A DNA stretch of 64,000 nucleotides. Origin: Paracoccaceae bacterium. Lineage in GTDB: Bacteria; Pseudomonadota; Alphaproteobacteria; Rhodobacterales; Rhodobacteraceae. Positions 51,980 to 62,195 of the stretch are shown one piece after another. The position numbers and the translations under genes are program-made. Positions within the stretch are counted from its first letter, which is position 1, and each line of letters begins with the position of its first letter. The stretch lies in the NCBI GenBank assembly GCA_947504705.1, contig CANNIA010000004.1, positions 1 to 64,000 of the forward strand, read 5' to 3'. Under the pieces are notes generated by a model. The model was not told the DNA's origin, ran no database searches, and saw only the letters and a list, made by a program, of their open reading frames with translations.

Positions 51980-52450
51980 TCACGCAGCAGGTTTTGATTT
52001 CCACGAGATCAGGATCGACGCAAGGATACAGCCGGAAAAGAAGTAAAGCCCCCAGGCGGTTTCGATCGTGACGTAGCCCGCGCCTTTCGCGATCACGATG
52101 TATAGCGCGATCAGGAAGACATCGGCCATGGCAAGCTTGCCGAGGATTTCCAGCACCGGCAGGGTTTTCGGGGAAAGGAGGTTCCAGTGCAAAAGTGCCA
52201 GACCGATGGTCTTGGCATAGGGCGCGAAGATCGCAAGGAAGGTAACGACCAGCGCCAGTGCTGCGTCCTCGCCCCACAGGCTTTGCAGACCGGTGACGAC
52301 CGAGATCTCGTCCATCCCGAAGATTGGCAGAAGTGCTGCCCGCATCAACGGCGCGAACCAGGCGATGGGGAACAGGATGAGGAGGGCGAGGTTGAGGAAC
52401 TTCAACAGGCTCAAGTCTTTCTGGTCTGGCAAAGTGAATATTTCTCCCAA
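51980..52450 (-). CDS. Paraquat-inducible protein A-like membrane protein
   Basis: This 156-residue inner-membrane protein has four hydrophobic segments and the PqiA-family segment LGKLAMADVFLIALYIVIAK. It corresponds to a single PqiA domain without the N-terminal zinc-finger part of longer members. PqiA proteins work with MCE/PqiB lipid-transport assemblies. Its place directly after mlaE-mlaF suggests a role in the same phospholipid trafficking. The dispersed GAATATTT motif (52434-52460) overlaps its start on the opposite strand. Confidence 0.85.
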   Translation of the reverse strand: MGEIFTLPDQKDLSLLKFLNLALLILFPIAWFAPLMRAALLPIFGMDEISVVTGLQSLWGEDAALALVVTFLAIFAPYAKTIGLALLHWNLLSPKTLPVLEILGKLAMADVFLIALYIVIAKGAGYVTIETAWGLYFFSGCILASILISWKSKPAA

Positions 52451-52460
52451 GAGGAAGGGC
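52434..52460 (+). repeat. Degenerate copy of the dispersed GAGTATTT...CAAGAGGAAG motif
   Basis: GTGAATATTTCTCC then CAAGAGGAAGGGC lies in the 18-bp gap between mlaF and the pqiA-like gene and overlaps the start of the latter in opposite orientation. Confidence 0.45.
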
Positions 52461-52468
52461 TAGCCCGG

Positions 52469-53230
52469 CTATCGGACGCTTTCAATCGGCCCATCTGCCC
52501 GGCCATGGATGAACTGTTGCACGTAGGGATCCGGCGTCGCGTCCATCTCGCTGACCGGGCCGGTCCAGCGGATCACCCCGCCGTGGAGCATGGCCACATT
52601 GTCGGCAATCGCGCGGACCGAGGACATGTCATGGGTGATCGTCATCGCGGTTGCACCCATTTCCACCACGATCTCGCGGATGAGTTCGTTGATTACGCCG
52701 GCCATGATCGGGTCAAGTCCGGTGGTTGGTTCGTCAAAGAAGATGATCTCGGGCGAGGCGGCGATGGCGCGGGCAAGGCCGACGCGCTTTTGCATGCCGC
52801 CAGAAAGTTCGGCCGGGAAAAGGTCGGCGGTGTCGGGCCTCAACCCGACGCGGCGGAGTTTTTCGATGGCTGCGTCGCGGGCCTGCGGTTTGGGCAGGGC
52901 TTTGGGACCGCGCATCAGGCGGAAGGCGACGTTTTCCCAGACGCGAAGCGAGTCAAAAAGCGCGCCGCCTTGGAACAGCATGCCGAAGCGGGCCAGAAAG
53001 GCATCGCGGTCGGCCCCGGATCTGCCCTTGGCGGTCACATCCTGATCGTCCAGCGTGATCGTGCCGCTGTCGGGGCGAACAAGGCCGAGGATGCTTTTCA
53101 AGAGGACCGACTTGCCGGTCCCGGACCCGCCGATGATCACCATCGACGTGCCAGAGGCGATGTTCAGGTTCACCCCCTGCAGCACCCGGTTGGCTCCAAA
53201 GGCCTTTTGGACATCCGTAAGCGTGATCAT
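52469..53230 (-). CDS. mlaF: Phospholipid ABC transporter ATPase MlaF-like
   Basis: This 253-residue ABC ATPase has Walker A IIGGSGTGKSVLLK, the signature LSGGMQKRVGLARAIA typical of MlaF (Met instead of the usual Gln/Glu), Walker B IIFFDEPTTGLDP and switch His in THDMSS. It pairs with MlaE to move phospholipids across the envelope. It overlaps mlaE by four bases. No MlaD (MCE) gene is adjacent, so the periplasmic partner must be encoded elsewhere. Confidence 0.93.
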   Translation of the reverse strand: MITLTDVQKAFGANRVLQGVNLNIASGTSMVIIGGSGTGKSVLLKSILGLVRPDSGTITLDDQDVTAKGRSGADRDAFLARFGMLFQGGALFDSLRVWENVAFRLMRGPKALPKPQARDAAIEKLRRVGLRPDTADLFPAELSGGMQKRVGLARAIAASPEIIFFDEPTTGLDPIMAGVINELIREIVVEMGATAMTITHDMSSVRAIADNVAMLHGGVIRWTGPVSEMDATPDPYVQQFIHGRADGPIESVR

Positions 53231-54006
53231 GTGGTGAAAAATACCTCGGTCAGCAGGTAGTTGGCGGCCAGGATCAGGACCGAGGCCGAAACGACGGCAG
53301 ATTTGGTCGCAGCCCCAACGCCCTGCGCGCCACGGGCGGAATTCATACCGTGATAGCAGCCCATCAGCGCCACGATGAAGCCGAAGGCAGCACCCTTCAC
53401 CATGCCCGAGCCTACGTCCCAGGTTTCCAGGAAATCGACGGTGTTCTTGAGATAGGCGGCGGAATTGAAGTCGAGCCGGGTAATGCCGACCAGCCAGCCG
53501 CCCATGATGCCGATGGCGTCGCCGACGCCCACAAGCACCGGCATCGCCAGTGTGGCTGCAACCACGCGTGGCACGACAAGGTATTTCAGCGGATTGGTGG
53601 AAAGGGTGACAAGGGCGTCAAGCTGTTCGGTGACCTTCATCGTGCCGATCTCGGCCGCGATGGAACTGGCAACGCGGGCGGCGACCATCAGGCCCCCCAG
53701 CACGGGACCCAGTTCGCGCGCCATGCCGATGGCGACAATCGAGGGCACCACCGCTTCGGCGTTGAAGCGTGAACCGCCCGCATAGATCTGCAGCGCCAGC
53801 GCGCCCCCGGTGAAAATGGCGGTCAAGCCGACGACGGGCAGCGAGAACCAGCCGATCTGCAACAGCGACTGGCCGAATTCGCGCAAATAGAACGGCGGGC
53901 GCAAGGCATGCCCGATCACCGAGCCTGCAAAAAGCCCCAGCCGACCGACGGCTGCAAAGGCCTGCAGCACCGGGCGGCCAAAGGCGCCAAGCGTGCCTGC
54001 GATCAT
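53227..54006 (-). CDS. mlaE: Phospholipid ABC transporter permease MlaE-like
   Basis: This 259-residue inner-membrane permease of the MlaE family has an amphipathic N-terminus and five to six hydrophobic helices. It carries the family core GMARELGPVLGGLMVAARVA then SSIAAEIGTMKVTEQLDAL, followed by PLKYLVVPRVVA. It overlaps alr upstream and mlaF downstream by four bases each, so alr-mlaE-mlaF-pqiA-like is one leftward transcript. Confidence 0.93.
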   Translation of the reverse strand: MIAGTLGAFGRPVLQAFAAVGRLGLFAGSVIGHALRPPFYLREFGQSLLQIGWFSLPVVGLTAIFTGGALALQIYAGGSRFNAEAVVPSIVAIGMARELGPVLGGLMVAARVASSIAAEIGTMKVTEQLDALVTLSTNPLKYLVVPRVVAATLAMPVLVGVGDAIGIMGGWLVGITRLDFNSAAYLKNTVDFLETWDVGSGMVKGAAFGFIVALMGCYHGMNSARGAQGVGAATKSAVVSASVLILAANYLLTEVFFTT

Positions 54007-55052
54007 GCGGAAACCTCCTGATACTGCCGGTCGAACCGCTGCCCAAGGGTTGCAAGAAGCTCGTAGCCGATGGTTCCAGCGAAATTGGCCAGGGAGTCAA
54101 TCCCCTGTTCGGGGCCAAGAAGGTCAAGCTTCAGGGGAATCTCGTCAAGATCGGTCACATCGACGGTGATCAGGTCCATCGAGACGCGCCCGATGAGGGG
54201 GCAGGCCTGATTGCCAGCCCACAGGATCGCGCGGTTTGACAGGCTTCTGGGCAGCCCGTCGGCATAGCCGCCAAGCAGCGTCGCGGCTGTGGTGGGGCGC
54301 TTGGCCACCCAGGTGCAGCCATAGCCGACGCTTTCGCCGGGTTCGAGGTGGCGGGTCTGGATAACGGGCAGCGACAGGCCGACAACAGGCTGCGCATCGG
54401 CAAAGGGCAGGCCGCCGTAAAGGCCGATTCCGGGGCGCGTCAGGTCAAAGTGATAGGCCGGGCCACGCAGCACGCCACCGGTGGCCGACAGGCTGCGGGG
54501 CAGGCCGGTGCCATCGGTCATCGCGTGGAAGGCGGCAAGCTGGGCCCGATTGGCGGGGTGGTCGGGGTCGTCGCCACAGGCAAGGTGGCTCATCAAAAGC
54601 GCAGGTTCAGCCGCCAGCAGGATGGGCGCAATCGCCTGCCAATCGGATGGCTTCACCCCCAGGCGGTTCATGCCGCTGTCAAGCTGGACCCCGAAGGGGT
54701 GGCCCGGAAGCGCCTCAAGATTCCGGGTGATCTGTTCGATGCTGCTGAGCATCGGGGTCAGGTCCAGATCGCGGATCAACTCGGTGTCGCCAGACAGGTG
54801 GCCGGTCAGGATACCGATCTGCGGTCCGGGACCCAGAACCTTGCGCAGCGCGATTCCTTCGGCGGCATGGGCCACGAAAAAGCGCCGCGCGCCCGCGACC
54901 GCAAGCGCATGCACGACCCGTGCAGCGCCAAGGCCATAGGCGTCGGCCTTTACCACGGCGGCCGTCTGCACGGTGGCGGCGGACAAGCGGTCCAGCGCCC
55001 GCCAGTTGGCAGCAATCGCCTCAAGATCAATGGTCAGGGTCAGCGAGGTCAT
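54003..55052 (-). CDS. alr: Alanine racemase
   Basis: This 349-residue PLP enzyme makes D-alanine for peptidoglycan. Lys35 in VVKADAYGLG binds PLP and acts as one base; Tyr244 in SVGYGCTW is the other. The N-terminal TIM barrel and C-terminal beta domain are complete, and length is normal. Coupling to a phospholipid transporter operon suggests shared envelope-biogenesis expression. It is divergent from the P1B-4 ATPase. Confidence 0.95.
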   Translation of the reverse strand: MTSLTLTIDLEAIAANWRALDRLSAATVQTAAVVKADAYGLGAARVVHALAVAGARRFFVAHAAEGIALRKVLGPGPQIGILTGHLSGDTELIRDLDLTPMLSSIEQITRNLEALPGHPFGVQLDSGMNRLGVKPSDWQAIAPILLAAEPALLMSHLACGDDPDHPANRAQLAAFHAMTDGTGLPRSLSATGGVLRGPAYHFDLTRPGIGLYGGLPFADAQPVVGLSLPVIQTRHLEPGESVGYGCTWVAKRPTTAATLLGGYADGLPRSLSNRAILWAGNQACPLIGRVSMDLITVDVTDLDEIPLKLDLLGPEQGIDSLANFAGTIGYELLATLGQRFDRQYQEVSA

Positions 55053-55161
55053 GCGGCTCTTTCGTCGGATGCGCGCAAAGGGTCAAGGGCAAATGGCCGC
55101 ATCACCTATCCTTGTCCTTTCCCCGCCGAGAGGGCAAGTCTGGGACAGACAGGAGCGCGAG

Positions 55162-57057
55162 ATGAGTGATCAGGCCGATAGTTCCGCAATCCAGGATGGC
55201 GAAGACCTGCTGACGATCCTGTGCTGGATCGGGCTTGCCGTTGCAACGCTGGATGCCTTTGTGCAGCCGCTCCCCCTTGGCCTGACTTGGGCCGCGCTTG
55301 GGATGTCCTATCTGGCGGGCGGTATTCCCTCGGCGCGCGAGGCGCTAAGGGAACTTTGGAGCGAAAGAAAGCTCGACATCGACCTTCTGATGGTCGTGGC
55401 CGCGCTGACCGCTGCAGCCGTGGGCGCGACGCTGGAAGGGGCCGTTCTGCTGGCCCTTTTCTCGCTGTCGCACACGCTGGAGCACCGGGCGATGGGCAAG
55501 GCCCGCCGGGCGGTGGAGGCACTGATGCAGCTGCGCCCCGAAACGGCGCTGCGCGAAGGGCCGAACGGAGTAGAAGAAGTGCCGGTCGCTGACCTTGTGC
55601 CGGGTGACAGGGTCGTGCTGCGCCCCGGCGCGCGGGTGCCGGTCGATGGGCGCATCGTCGTTGGCACGGGCCATCTGGATGAAAGCACGGTTACGGGGGA
55701 ATCAGCCCCAGCCCGCAAGACCGTGGGCGCGCTGGTGCATGAAGCGACCGTGAATCTAGAGGCGATTCTGACGGTCGAGGTCACGCGGGGCCTAGCGACA
55801 AGCACCGTAGCCCAGATGATACGCCTGGTGACCGAGGCCCAAGCGATGCGGTCGCCGTCCGAGCGGTTCTCGGACTGGTTCGGCCAGCGCTATACTGTGG
55901 TGGTCCTTGTGGGCTCGATCCTGTCGTATTTCGGCTTTCGTCAGGTGGGTTGGGACCCGGGCGAGGCGGTCTATCGTGCGGCCACGCTTCTGGTCGCGGC
56001 CAGCCCTTGTGCGGTCGTGATCTCGGTCCCTGCAGCGGTCTTGTCGGCCCTATCGGCGGCCGCGCGGGGCGGGGTTCTGTTCAAGGGCGGCGCTGCGCTG
56101 GAATCCCTTGCCGAAGTCAAGGTCTTTGCCTTCGACAAGACCGGAACCCTGACCACCGGTCAGGCCGAGGTGACCGGGGTTGCCGCCCTGATCGGGACCG
56201 AAGTCGATTTTCTGGCGCTTGCCGCCGGGCTTGAGGCACAATCCGAACATCCCATCGCCGAGGCCTTGCGCCGCTTGGTCCTGCGCCGGGCGATCACTCC
56301 CCTAGACGTGGGCGAGGTGCAATCCTTTCCCAGCGAGGGCATCACGGGTCAAGACCGCGAAGGTGGGGTCTGGGCGGGCAACCGTCGAATGCTTGAAAAG
56401 ATGGGGGCGGCTCTCCCGGACTCGCTGTCGCGCATGATCAATGGCGCGGAAACTCTGGTCCTTGTCGGGCGCGGCTCTATGCTTCTGGGCGCGATCACCG
56501 TGGCCGACACGCCGCGTGATGCCGCGCGTGAGGCGCTTGGTGCCTTGCGTGGCAAGGGTGAGGCGCGGCTTTTGATGATGACGGGCGACCGCGCCGAAGT
56601 CGCCGCACGTATCGCTGGCATGTTGGGGCTGAAGCCTGATGAGGTGCATTCGGGCTTGCTGCCAGCGGACAAGGTCCGCCTGGTCGATGACGCCACGCGT
56701 TACGGCAAAGTTGCCTTCGTCGGGGATGGGGTGAACGATGCCGCAGCCTTGGCGCGAGCCGATGTCGGCATCGCGATGGGCGTTGCGGGCAGCGAGGTTG
56801 CCCTGCAGGCCGCCGATGTGGCGCTGATGGCCGAAGACCTGCGAAAACTGGCCGCCGCCCGAAGGCTCGCCCGCCGCACGGCAAGGGTGATCCGGCAGAA
56901 CCTGACGCTGGCGATTGGGGCCATGGTAGTTCTGGTGATCGGAAGCCTGTTCTTCGATCTTCCCATGCCGCTTGCTGTCCTTGGCCACGAAGGTGGGACG
57001 CTTCTGGTGGTGCTGAACGGCTTGCGGCTTCTGGCCGACCCGATCCGCGTGCGTTGA
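55162..57057 (+). CDS. P1B-4-type heavy-metal ATPase (Co2+/Fe2+ efflux type)
   Basis: This 631-residue P-type ATPase has no N-terminal metal-binding domain. It has TGES (178-181), SPC in transmembrane helix 4 (281-283), phosphorylated Asp325 in FDKTGTLT, TGDRAEVA, GDGVNDAAAL and HEGGT (609-613) in the last helix. SPC plus HEGGT defines subgroup P1B-4, which exports Co2+, Ni2+ or Fe2+ (CoaT, PfeT, FrvA, CtpD). Fe2+ export is attractive beside suf and sit genes but unproven. The start at 55162 follows AGGAG by seven bases; earlier in-frame codons are antisense to alr. Confidence 0.93.
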   Translation: MSDQADSSAIQDGEDLLTILCWIGLAVATLDAFVQPLPLGLTWAALGMSYLAGGIPSAREALRELWSERKLDIDLLMVVAALTAAAVGATLEGAVLLALFSLSHTLEHRAMGKARRAVEALMQLRPETALREGPNGVEEVPVADLVPGDRVVLRPGARVPVDGRIVVGTGHLDESTVTGESAPARKTVGALVHEATVNLEAILTVEVTRGLATSTVAQMIRLVTEAQAMRSPSERFSDWFGQRYTVVVLVGSILSYFGFRQVGWDPGEAVYRAATLLVAASPCAVVISVPAAVLSALSAAARGGVLFKGGAALESLAEVKVFAFDKTGTLTTGQAEVTGVAALIGTEVDFLALAAGLEAQSEHPIAEALRRLVLRRAITPLDVGEVQSFPSEGITGQDREGGVWAGNRRMLEKMGAALPDSLSRMINGAETLVLVGRGSMLLGAITVADTPRDAAREALGALRGKGEARLLMMTGDRAEVAARIAGMLGLKPDEVHSGLLPADKVRLVDDATRYGKVAFVGDGVNDAAALARADVGIAMGVAGSEVALQAADVALMAEDLRKLAAARRLARRTARVIRQNLTLAIGAMVVLVIGSLFFDLPMPLAVLGHEGGTLLVVLNGLRLLADPIRVR

Positions 57058-57216
57058 TCCGGGGCCAGGGCGAGCGATTGGCCAAAGATGGTAAAAGGAG
57101 CCCAGGTCTTTCTGCGCGGAAGACGGGTGGAAGACACAAGCAAGACGGAATGAAGACCCAAAATCAGACCAATCGGACCGGATTTCTGCAGCGTTCCCAA
57201 GGCTTGGTGACCGTCC

Positions 57217-58014
<798 letters not shown>

Positions 58015-58126
58015 CTAAGCTTGGTCAAGTGCCGATCATGAAAAATCGGAAAAGCTGCTGAATTCTAGTGATAAATATCAGCGCACTACGCCCTATCCGG
58101 TTCGCGCTAGTTGTGGAAGGTCCGCC

Positions 58127-59629
58127 TCAGAACCCCACATCCGGCCCGCCTTGGCCCTGCCACGGCTTGGCAAGGTTGCCGAACCGGGTGAAGCGGCCCT
58201 CGAAGCTAAGCTCGATGGTGCCGATGGGGCCATGGCGCTGCTTGCCGATGATGACTTCGGCCTTGCCGCGCACCGATTCCATCAGCGCCATCCACTGCGC
58301 CATCTTTTCCAGTTCATGGTCGCCGGGCTTTTCGCGCTCGCGGTAATATTCGTCGCGGTAGACGAACATGACCACATCGGCGTCCTGCTCGATCGACCCG
58401 GATTCGCGCAGATCGGACAGCTGCGGCCGCTTGTCTTCGCGGCTTTCCACCTGACGCGACAGCTGCGACAGCGCGATGACCGGAATGTCCAGTTCCTTGG
58501 CAATCGCTTTCAGACCCTGGGTGATCTCGGACACTTCCTGCACCCGGTTTTCCTTGGACGTGCCTTTCAGCAGCTGCAGGTAGTCGATGATCAGCACATC
58601 CAGCCCATGCGTCCGCTTCAAGCGCCGCGCGCGGGCGGCGACTTGGCTGATCGGCAGGGCGGGGGTGTCGTCGATATAAAGCGGGCAGGCTTCCAAATCT
58701 TTGGCGGCCTCGACAAAGCGGCGGAACTCGATCTCGGTCAAGTCGCCGCGCCGGATCTGTTCGGAAGGGACTTCCGAAGCCTCGGACAGGATGCGGGCGG
58801 CGAGCTGTTCGGCTGACATCTCGAGGCTGAAGAACCCCACGACGCCGCCATCCACTGCGCCTTCCGTCCCATCAGGCAATCGCCCCCGGCGATGCGCCTT
58901 GGCGATGTTGAAGGCGATGTTGGTAGCCAGCGAGGTCTTGCCCATCGAAGGCCGACCGGCAATAATCAGAAGGTCGGAAGGGTGCAATCCCCCCAGCTTC
59001 TTGTCCATGTCGATCAGGCCGGTGGAAATCCCTGCCAGACCGCCGTCGCGCTGATAGGCGGCGTTGGCCACGTTCACCGCGTCCGTCACCGCCTTCAGAA
59101 AGCTTTGGAACCCCCGTTCCGCGACACCCTGCTCGCCCAGCTTGTAAAGCCGCTGTTCGGCCTCGATGATCTGGTCCTTGGGCTCGTTCGCCACTTCGAC
59201 CTTGGCGGCCTGAGAGGCGATGTCGCGGCCCAGCTGGATCAGCTCGCGCCGGACGGCGAGGTCATAGATCATCTGCGCATAATCCCGCGCCGCATAGGCC
59301 GAGATCGCAGCGCCGGCAAGGCGAACCAGATAGGCAGGCCCGCCCAGTTCCTTCAGGCCTGCATCATCCTCGAAGAACCCCTTCAAGGTCACAGGCGAGG
59401 CCAATGCATTCTTCTGGATCCGCGCGGCGGCAATTTCAAAGATGCGCTGGTGGACCGGGTCGAAGTAGTGTTCAGCCTTAACCACCGAGGAGATGCGGTC
59501 GTAGATGTCGTTGTTCGTGAGGATCGCACCCAGAAGCTGCTGCTCGGCCTCGATATTATGCGGCAGGACTTCGGGGTCGGTCTGCTGGGTGGCGGGAACC
59601 AAGGGCCTTAGCGCGGTGATCTCGGTCAT
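58127..59629 (-). CDS. dnaB: Replicative DNA helicase DnaB
   Basis: This 500-residue hexameric helicase has an N-terminal DnaG-interacting domain (PHNIEAEQQLLGAIL onward) and a C-terminal RecA-like motor: Walker A AGRPSMGKTSLA, VLIIDYLQLL (Walker B) and LSQLSRQVESR. The start at 59629 follows AAGGAGG with ideal spacing. No intein or other insertion is present. The 233-bp gap to pyrE should carry its promoter; one DnaA-box-like TTATCCCCA is seen there but nothing else I can support. Confidence 0.97.
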   Translation of the reverse strand: MTEITALRPLVPATQQTDPEVLPHNIEAEQQLLGAILTNNDIYDRISSVVKAEHYFDPVHQRIFEIAAARIQKNALASPVTLKGFFEDDAGLKELGGPAYLVRLAGAAISAYAARDYAQMIYDLAVRRELIQLGRDIASQAAKVEVANEPKDQIIEAEQRLYKLGEQGVAERGFQSFLKAVTDAVNVANAAYQRDGGLAGISTGLIDMDKKLGGLHPSDLLIIAGRPSMGKTSLATNIAFNIAKAHRRGRLPDGTEGAVDGGVVGFFSLEMSAEQLAARILSEASEVPSEQIRRGDLTEIEFRRFVEAAKDLEACPLYIDDTPALPISQVAARARRLKRTHGLDVLIIDYLQLLKGTSKENRVQEVSEITQGLKAIAKELDIPVIALSQLSRQVESREDKRPQLSDLRESGSIEQDADVVMFVYRDEYYREREKPGDHELEKMAQWMALMESVRGKAEVIIGKQRHGPIGTIELSFEGRFTRFGNLAKPWQGQGGPDVGF

Positions 59630-59862
59630 CTCTGCCTCCTTGAAGCGAAATCTCTGCCCGATGTCAGGGCTGCCACGCAAGGCATGAACAAACCTGTGGG
59701 CAAGTCCGGGCCGAGTCGCGTCCGGGCGCGGTTTGTTCCTGTCAGTCTACCATATCTCGCGGGGTGAAAGAACCAAACCGCAAGACATGCCCAGCCGAAT
59801 CGCAGCTTATCCCCAAAGGGTCCACAGGTCCGCCCACCGGAGATTTTAGCCCCGCCGTGAAA

Positions 59863-60543
59863 TCAGGCAGGCATGCGCGCCTCTTGCCATGCTCGGGGGG
59901 CTTTGAGGAAGCTTTCCACCTCGGCCAAAGTGGCCGCATCAAACGAGCCTTGCGCGCGGGCCTCGGCCAGCACGTCCCACCAGGTGCAAAGGTGGTGCAG
60001 CTTCACGCCATGCGCGCCCAGCTTGGCTTCGGTATCGGGGAAGATGCCGTAATAGAAGATTACCGCCGTATGGCCGCAAGTGGCCCCGGTTTCGCGGATC
60101 GCGTCGACGAAGCTGAGTTTCGAGCCGCCATCTGTCGTCAGATCCTCGACCAGCAACACGCGCTGGCCTTCGGTCATCACCCCTTCGATCCTTGCGTTGC
60201 GGCCATAGCCTTTTGGTTTCTTGCGCACATAGGTCATAGGCAAGGCCATCCGTTCGGCGACCAGCGCGGCAAAGGGAATGCCGGCAGTCTCGCCACCGGC
60301 GATGTTGTCAAAGGCCTCGAACCCGACGTCGCGCATGACGGTGACAGACAGGAAATCCATCAGGGTCGATCGGATGCGGGGATAAGAGATCAGCTTGCGG
60401 CAGTCGATGTAGGTGGGCGAAGGCAGGCCGCTTGCCAGCGTGAACGGCGTCTCGGCGTTGAAGTGGACGGCCTTGATTTCCAAAAGCGCGCGGGCGGTCA
60501 GCCGGGCGATTTCCTCTTTCGGCGGGAAGGAAGTGGGGATCAT
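59863..60543 (-). CDS. pyrE: Orotate phosphoribosyltransferase
   Basis: This 226-residue enzyme transfers ribose-5-phosphate from PRPP to orotate in pyrimidine synthesis. The PRPP signature [14 protein letters not shown] and [18 protein letters not shown] (catalytic loop with Lys) are present. The start at 60543 ([11 protein letters not shown]) follows GAAAGGACC. It lies 87 bp after pyrC on the same strand and both serve de novo UMP synthesis. Confidence 0.95.
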   Translation of the reverse strand: MIPTSFPPKEEIARLTARALLEIKAVHFNAETPFTLASGLPSPTYIDCRKLISYPRIRSTLMDFLSVTVMRDVGFEAFDNIAGGETAGIPFAALVAERMALPMTYVRKKPKGYGRNARIEGVMTEGQRVLLVEDLTTDGGSKLSFVDAIRETGATCGHTAVIFYYGIFPDTEAKLGAHGVKLHHLCTWWDVLAEARAQGSFDAATLAEVESFLKAPRAWQEARMPA

Positions 60544-60630
60544 GGGCGGTCCTTTCTCGGGGGCGCTCATCGCTTCCTTGCGGGCGCTCCTCGCTTGGCG
60601 AAGAGGCCCGTCAGGGCTGATGAGCGATGG

Positions 60631-61671
60631 TCAGGCCACAACGTGCCAATGCACGGGGAAGCCGGGGTTGAAGACAGTGACGGGGCCAGCCTCGGAGACA
60701 ATTTTCTCGGGCCAGACGCAAGGTTCGGGCCGCTTTTCAAGGCGGATCATCTCGCGGTTCACGGGCAGGCGGTAGAAGGCGGGGCCGTTCCGGGAGGCAA
60801 AGCCTGCCAGTTGGTCCAAGGCACCCTCTTCCTCGAACACATGCGCCAGCAGACTCATCGTGTTGGTCGCGGTAAAGCAGCCAGCACAGCCGCAGGCATG
60901 TTCCTTCAGCGCATCGACATGGGGCGCGCTGTCGGTGCCGAGGAAATAGCGGGGTGAACCAGAGGTCGCCGCCTTGCGCAGCGCCAGCCGGTGTTTTTCG
61001 CGCTTGGCCACGGGCAGGCAGTAGTAATGCGGCTTGATCCCGCCCGCGAGGATGTGGTTGCGGTTGATGATCAGGTGATGCGTGGTGATCGTCGCTGCCA
61101 GATTAGCCCCGCCCTCGGCGGCATAGGCGACACCTTCCTCGGTGGTGATATGCTCCATCACCAGCCGCAGGTCTGGAAGGCGGCGGCGCAGGGGGTCAAG
61201 GACGGTGTCGATGAACACCGCCTCACGGTCAAAGATGTCGACGGCGGGATCGGTCACTTCGCCATGGGTGCACAAGGGCAGGCCGATCTCGGCCATCTTC
61301 TCAAGCACCGGCATGACCTTGCCAAGGTCCTGCACCCCGGAGTGCGAATTGGTCGTGGCCCCGGCGGGATAAAGCTTCACCGCCTTGACCAGACCCGAGG
61401 TATGGGCGGCGGCCACATCGGCGGGATCGGTGCCTTCGGTCAGGTACAGCACCATCAGGGGTTCAAACGCCATGCCCGCCGGAAGCGCCGCCATGATCCG
61501 CGAACGGTAGGCCACCGCATCGGCCAGCGTCACCACCGGCGGCACAAGGTTTGGCATCACGATGGCCCGGGCGAAATGGCGCGCGGTTTCGGGCAACACG
61601 GCCTTGAGCATCGTGCCGTCGCGCAGATGCAGGTGCCAGTCGTCGGGGCGGGGCAGGGTGATCGTTTGCAT
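60631..61671 (-). CDS. pyrC: Dihydroorotase (class II)
   Basis: This 346-residue zinc enzyme cyclises carbamoyl-aspartate to dihydroorotate. Metal ligands His13 and His15 (DWHLHLRDG), the carboxylated Lys99 ([14 protein letters not shown]), HGEVTD and the later GTDSAPH are all present. The size and motif pattern match the Escherichia coli-type enzyme. First gene of the leftward pyrC-pyrE pair. Confidence 0.96.
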   Translation of the reverse strand: MQTITLPRPDDWHLHLRDGTMLKAVLPETARHFARAIVMPNLVPPVVTLADAVAYRSRIMAALPAGMAFEPLMVLYLTEGTDPADVAAAHTSGLVKAVKLYPAGATTNSHSGVQDLGKVMPVLEKMAEIGLPLCTHGEVTDPAVDIFDREAVFIDTVLDPLRRRLPDLRLVMEHITTEEGVAYAAEGGANLAATITTHHLIINRNHILAGGIKPHYYCLPVAKREKHRLALRKAATSGSPRYFLGTDSAPHVDALKEHACGCAGCFTATNTMSLLAHVFEEEGALDQLAGFASRNGPAFYRLPVNREMIRLEKRPEPCVWPEKIVSEAGPVTVFNPGFPVHWHVVA

Positions 61672-61758
61672 GGGCGCTGAGGTATCGCAAACCTTACCCC
61701 GTTTCCAGTGGCATCACGGAGCACAATGGGCAAGGATACCGGGAAAAGAGGAGTTTTC

Positions 61759-62154
61759 ATGATCCGCATCGTCACGCTTGCCGTCCTGCTTGCTGGTCCC
61801 GCCTTTGCGCAAGAGATCGACTGCGCCAATGCCATGGCCCAACAGGAACTGAACCTCTGCGCCTACCGGGACTGGCAGGACGCCGATGCCGACCTTAACA
61901 AGGCCTACAAGCAGGCCGTGGCGATGTTGAAGGATTGGGATGCTGATCTCTCTGAGGGCGAGCCGTCGGCAGCCAACGCCCTTCGCGACGCGCAGCGGGC
62001 CTGGATCACCTTTCGCGACAAGGCCTGTGAGGTCGAGGGCTATGCCATGCGCGGGGGCAGCGCAGAACCGCTTTTGGTCAACGGTTGTCTTGCCGGTCTG
62101 ACCCGAGAGCGGACGGCGCAATTGCTGGCTCTGGTCGAAAACTACGGCGGGTAG
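61759..62154 (+). CDS. Secreted DUF1311/LprI-like protein
   Basis: This 131-residue protein has a cleavable signal peptide (MIRIVTLAVLLAGPAFAQ). Its mature part contains four cysteines (Cys22, Cys34 and two in DKACEVEG and VNGCLAG), the layout of the DUF1311/LprI N-terminal family. Some relatives inhibit lysozyme. The QRAWITFRDKACE segment is the family signature. AGAGGAG precedes the ATG at 61759. Divergent from pyrC and monocistronic. Confidence 0.85.
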   Translation: MIRIVTLAVLLAGPAFAQEIDCANAMAQQELNLCAYRDWQDADADLNKAYKQAVAMLKDWDADLSEGEPSAANALRDAQRAWITFRDKACEVEGYAMRGGSAEPLLVNGCLAGLTRERTAQLLALVENYGG

Positions 62155-62195
62155 TCACTGGACGAGCCTGCGATCTTTCGGCACCCGCCCGCTGA

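Noticed and set aside
59800-59840. DnaA-box-like TTATCCCCA near dnaB as a replication origin
   Set aside because: A single imperfect box with no cluster, no AT-rich unwinding region and no dnaA or parAB nearby.
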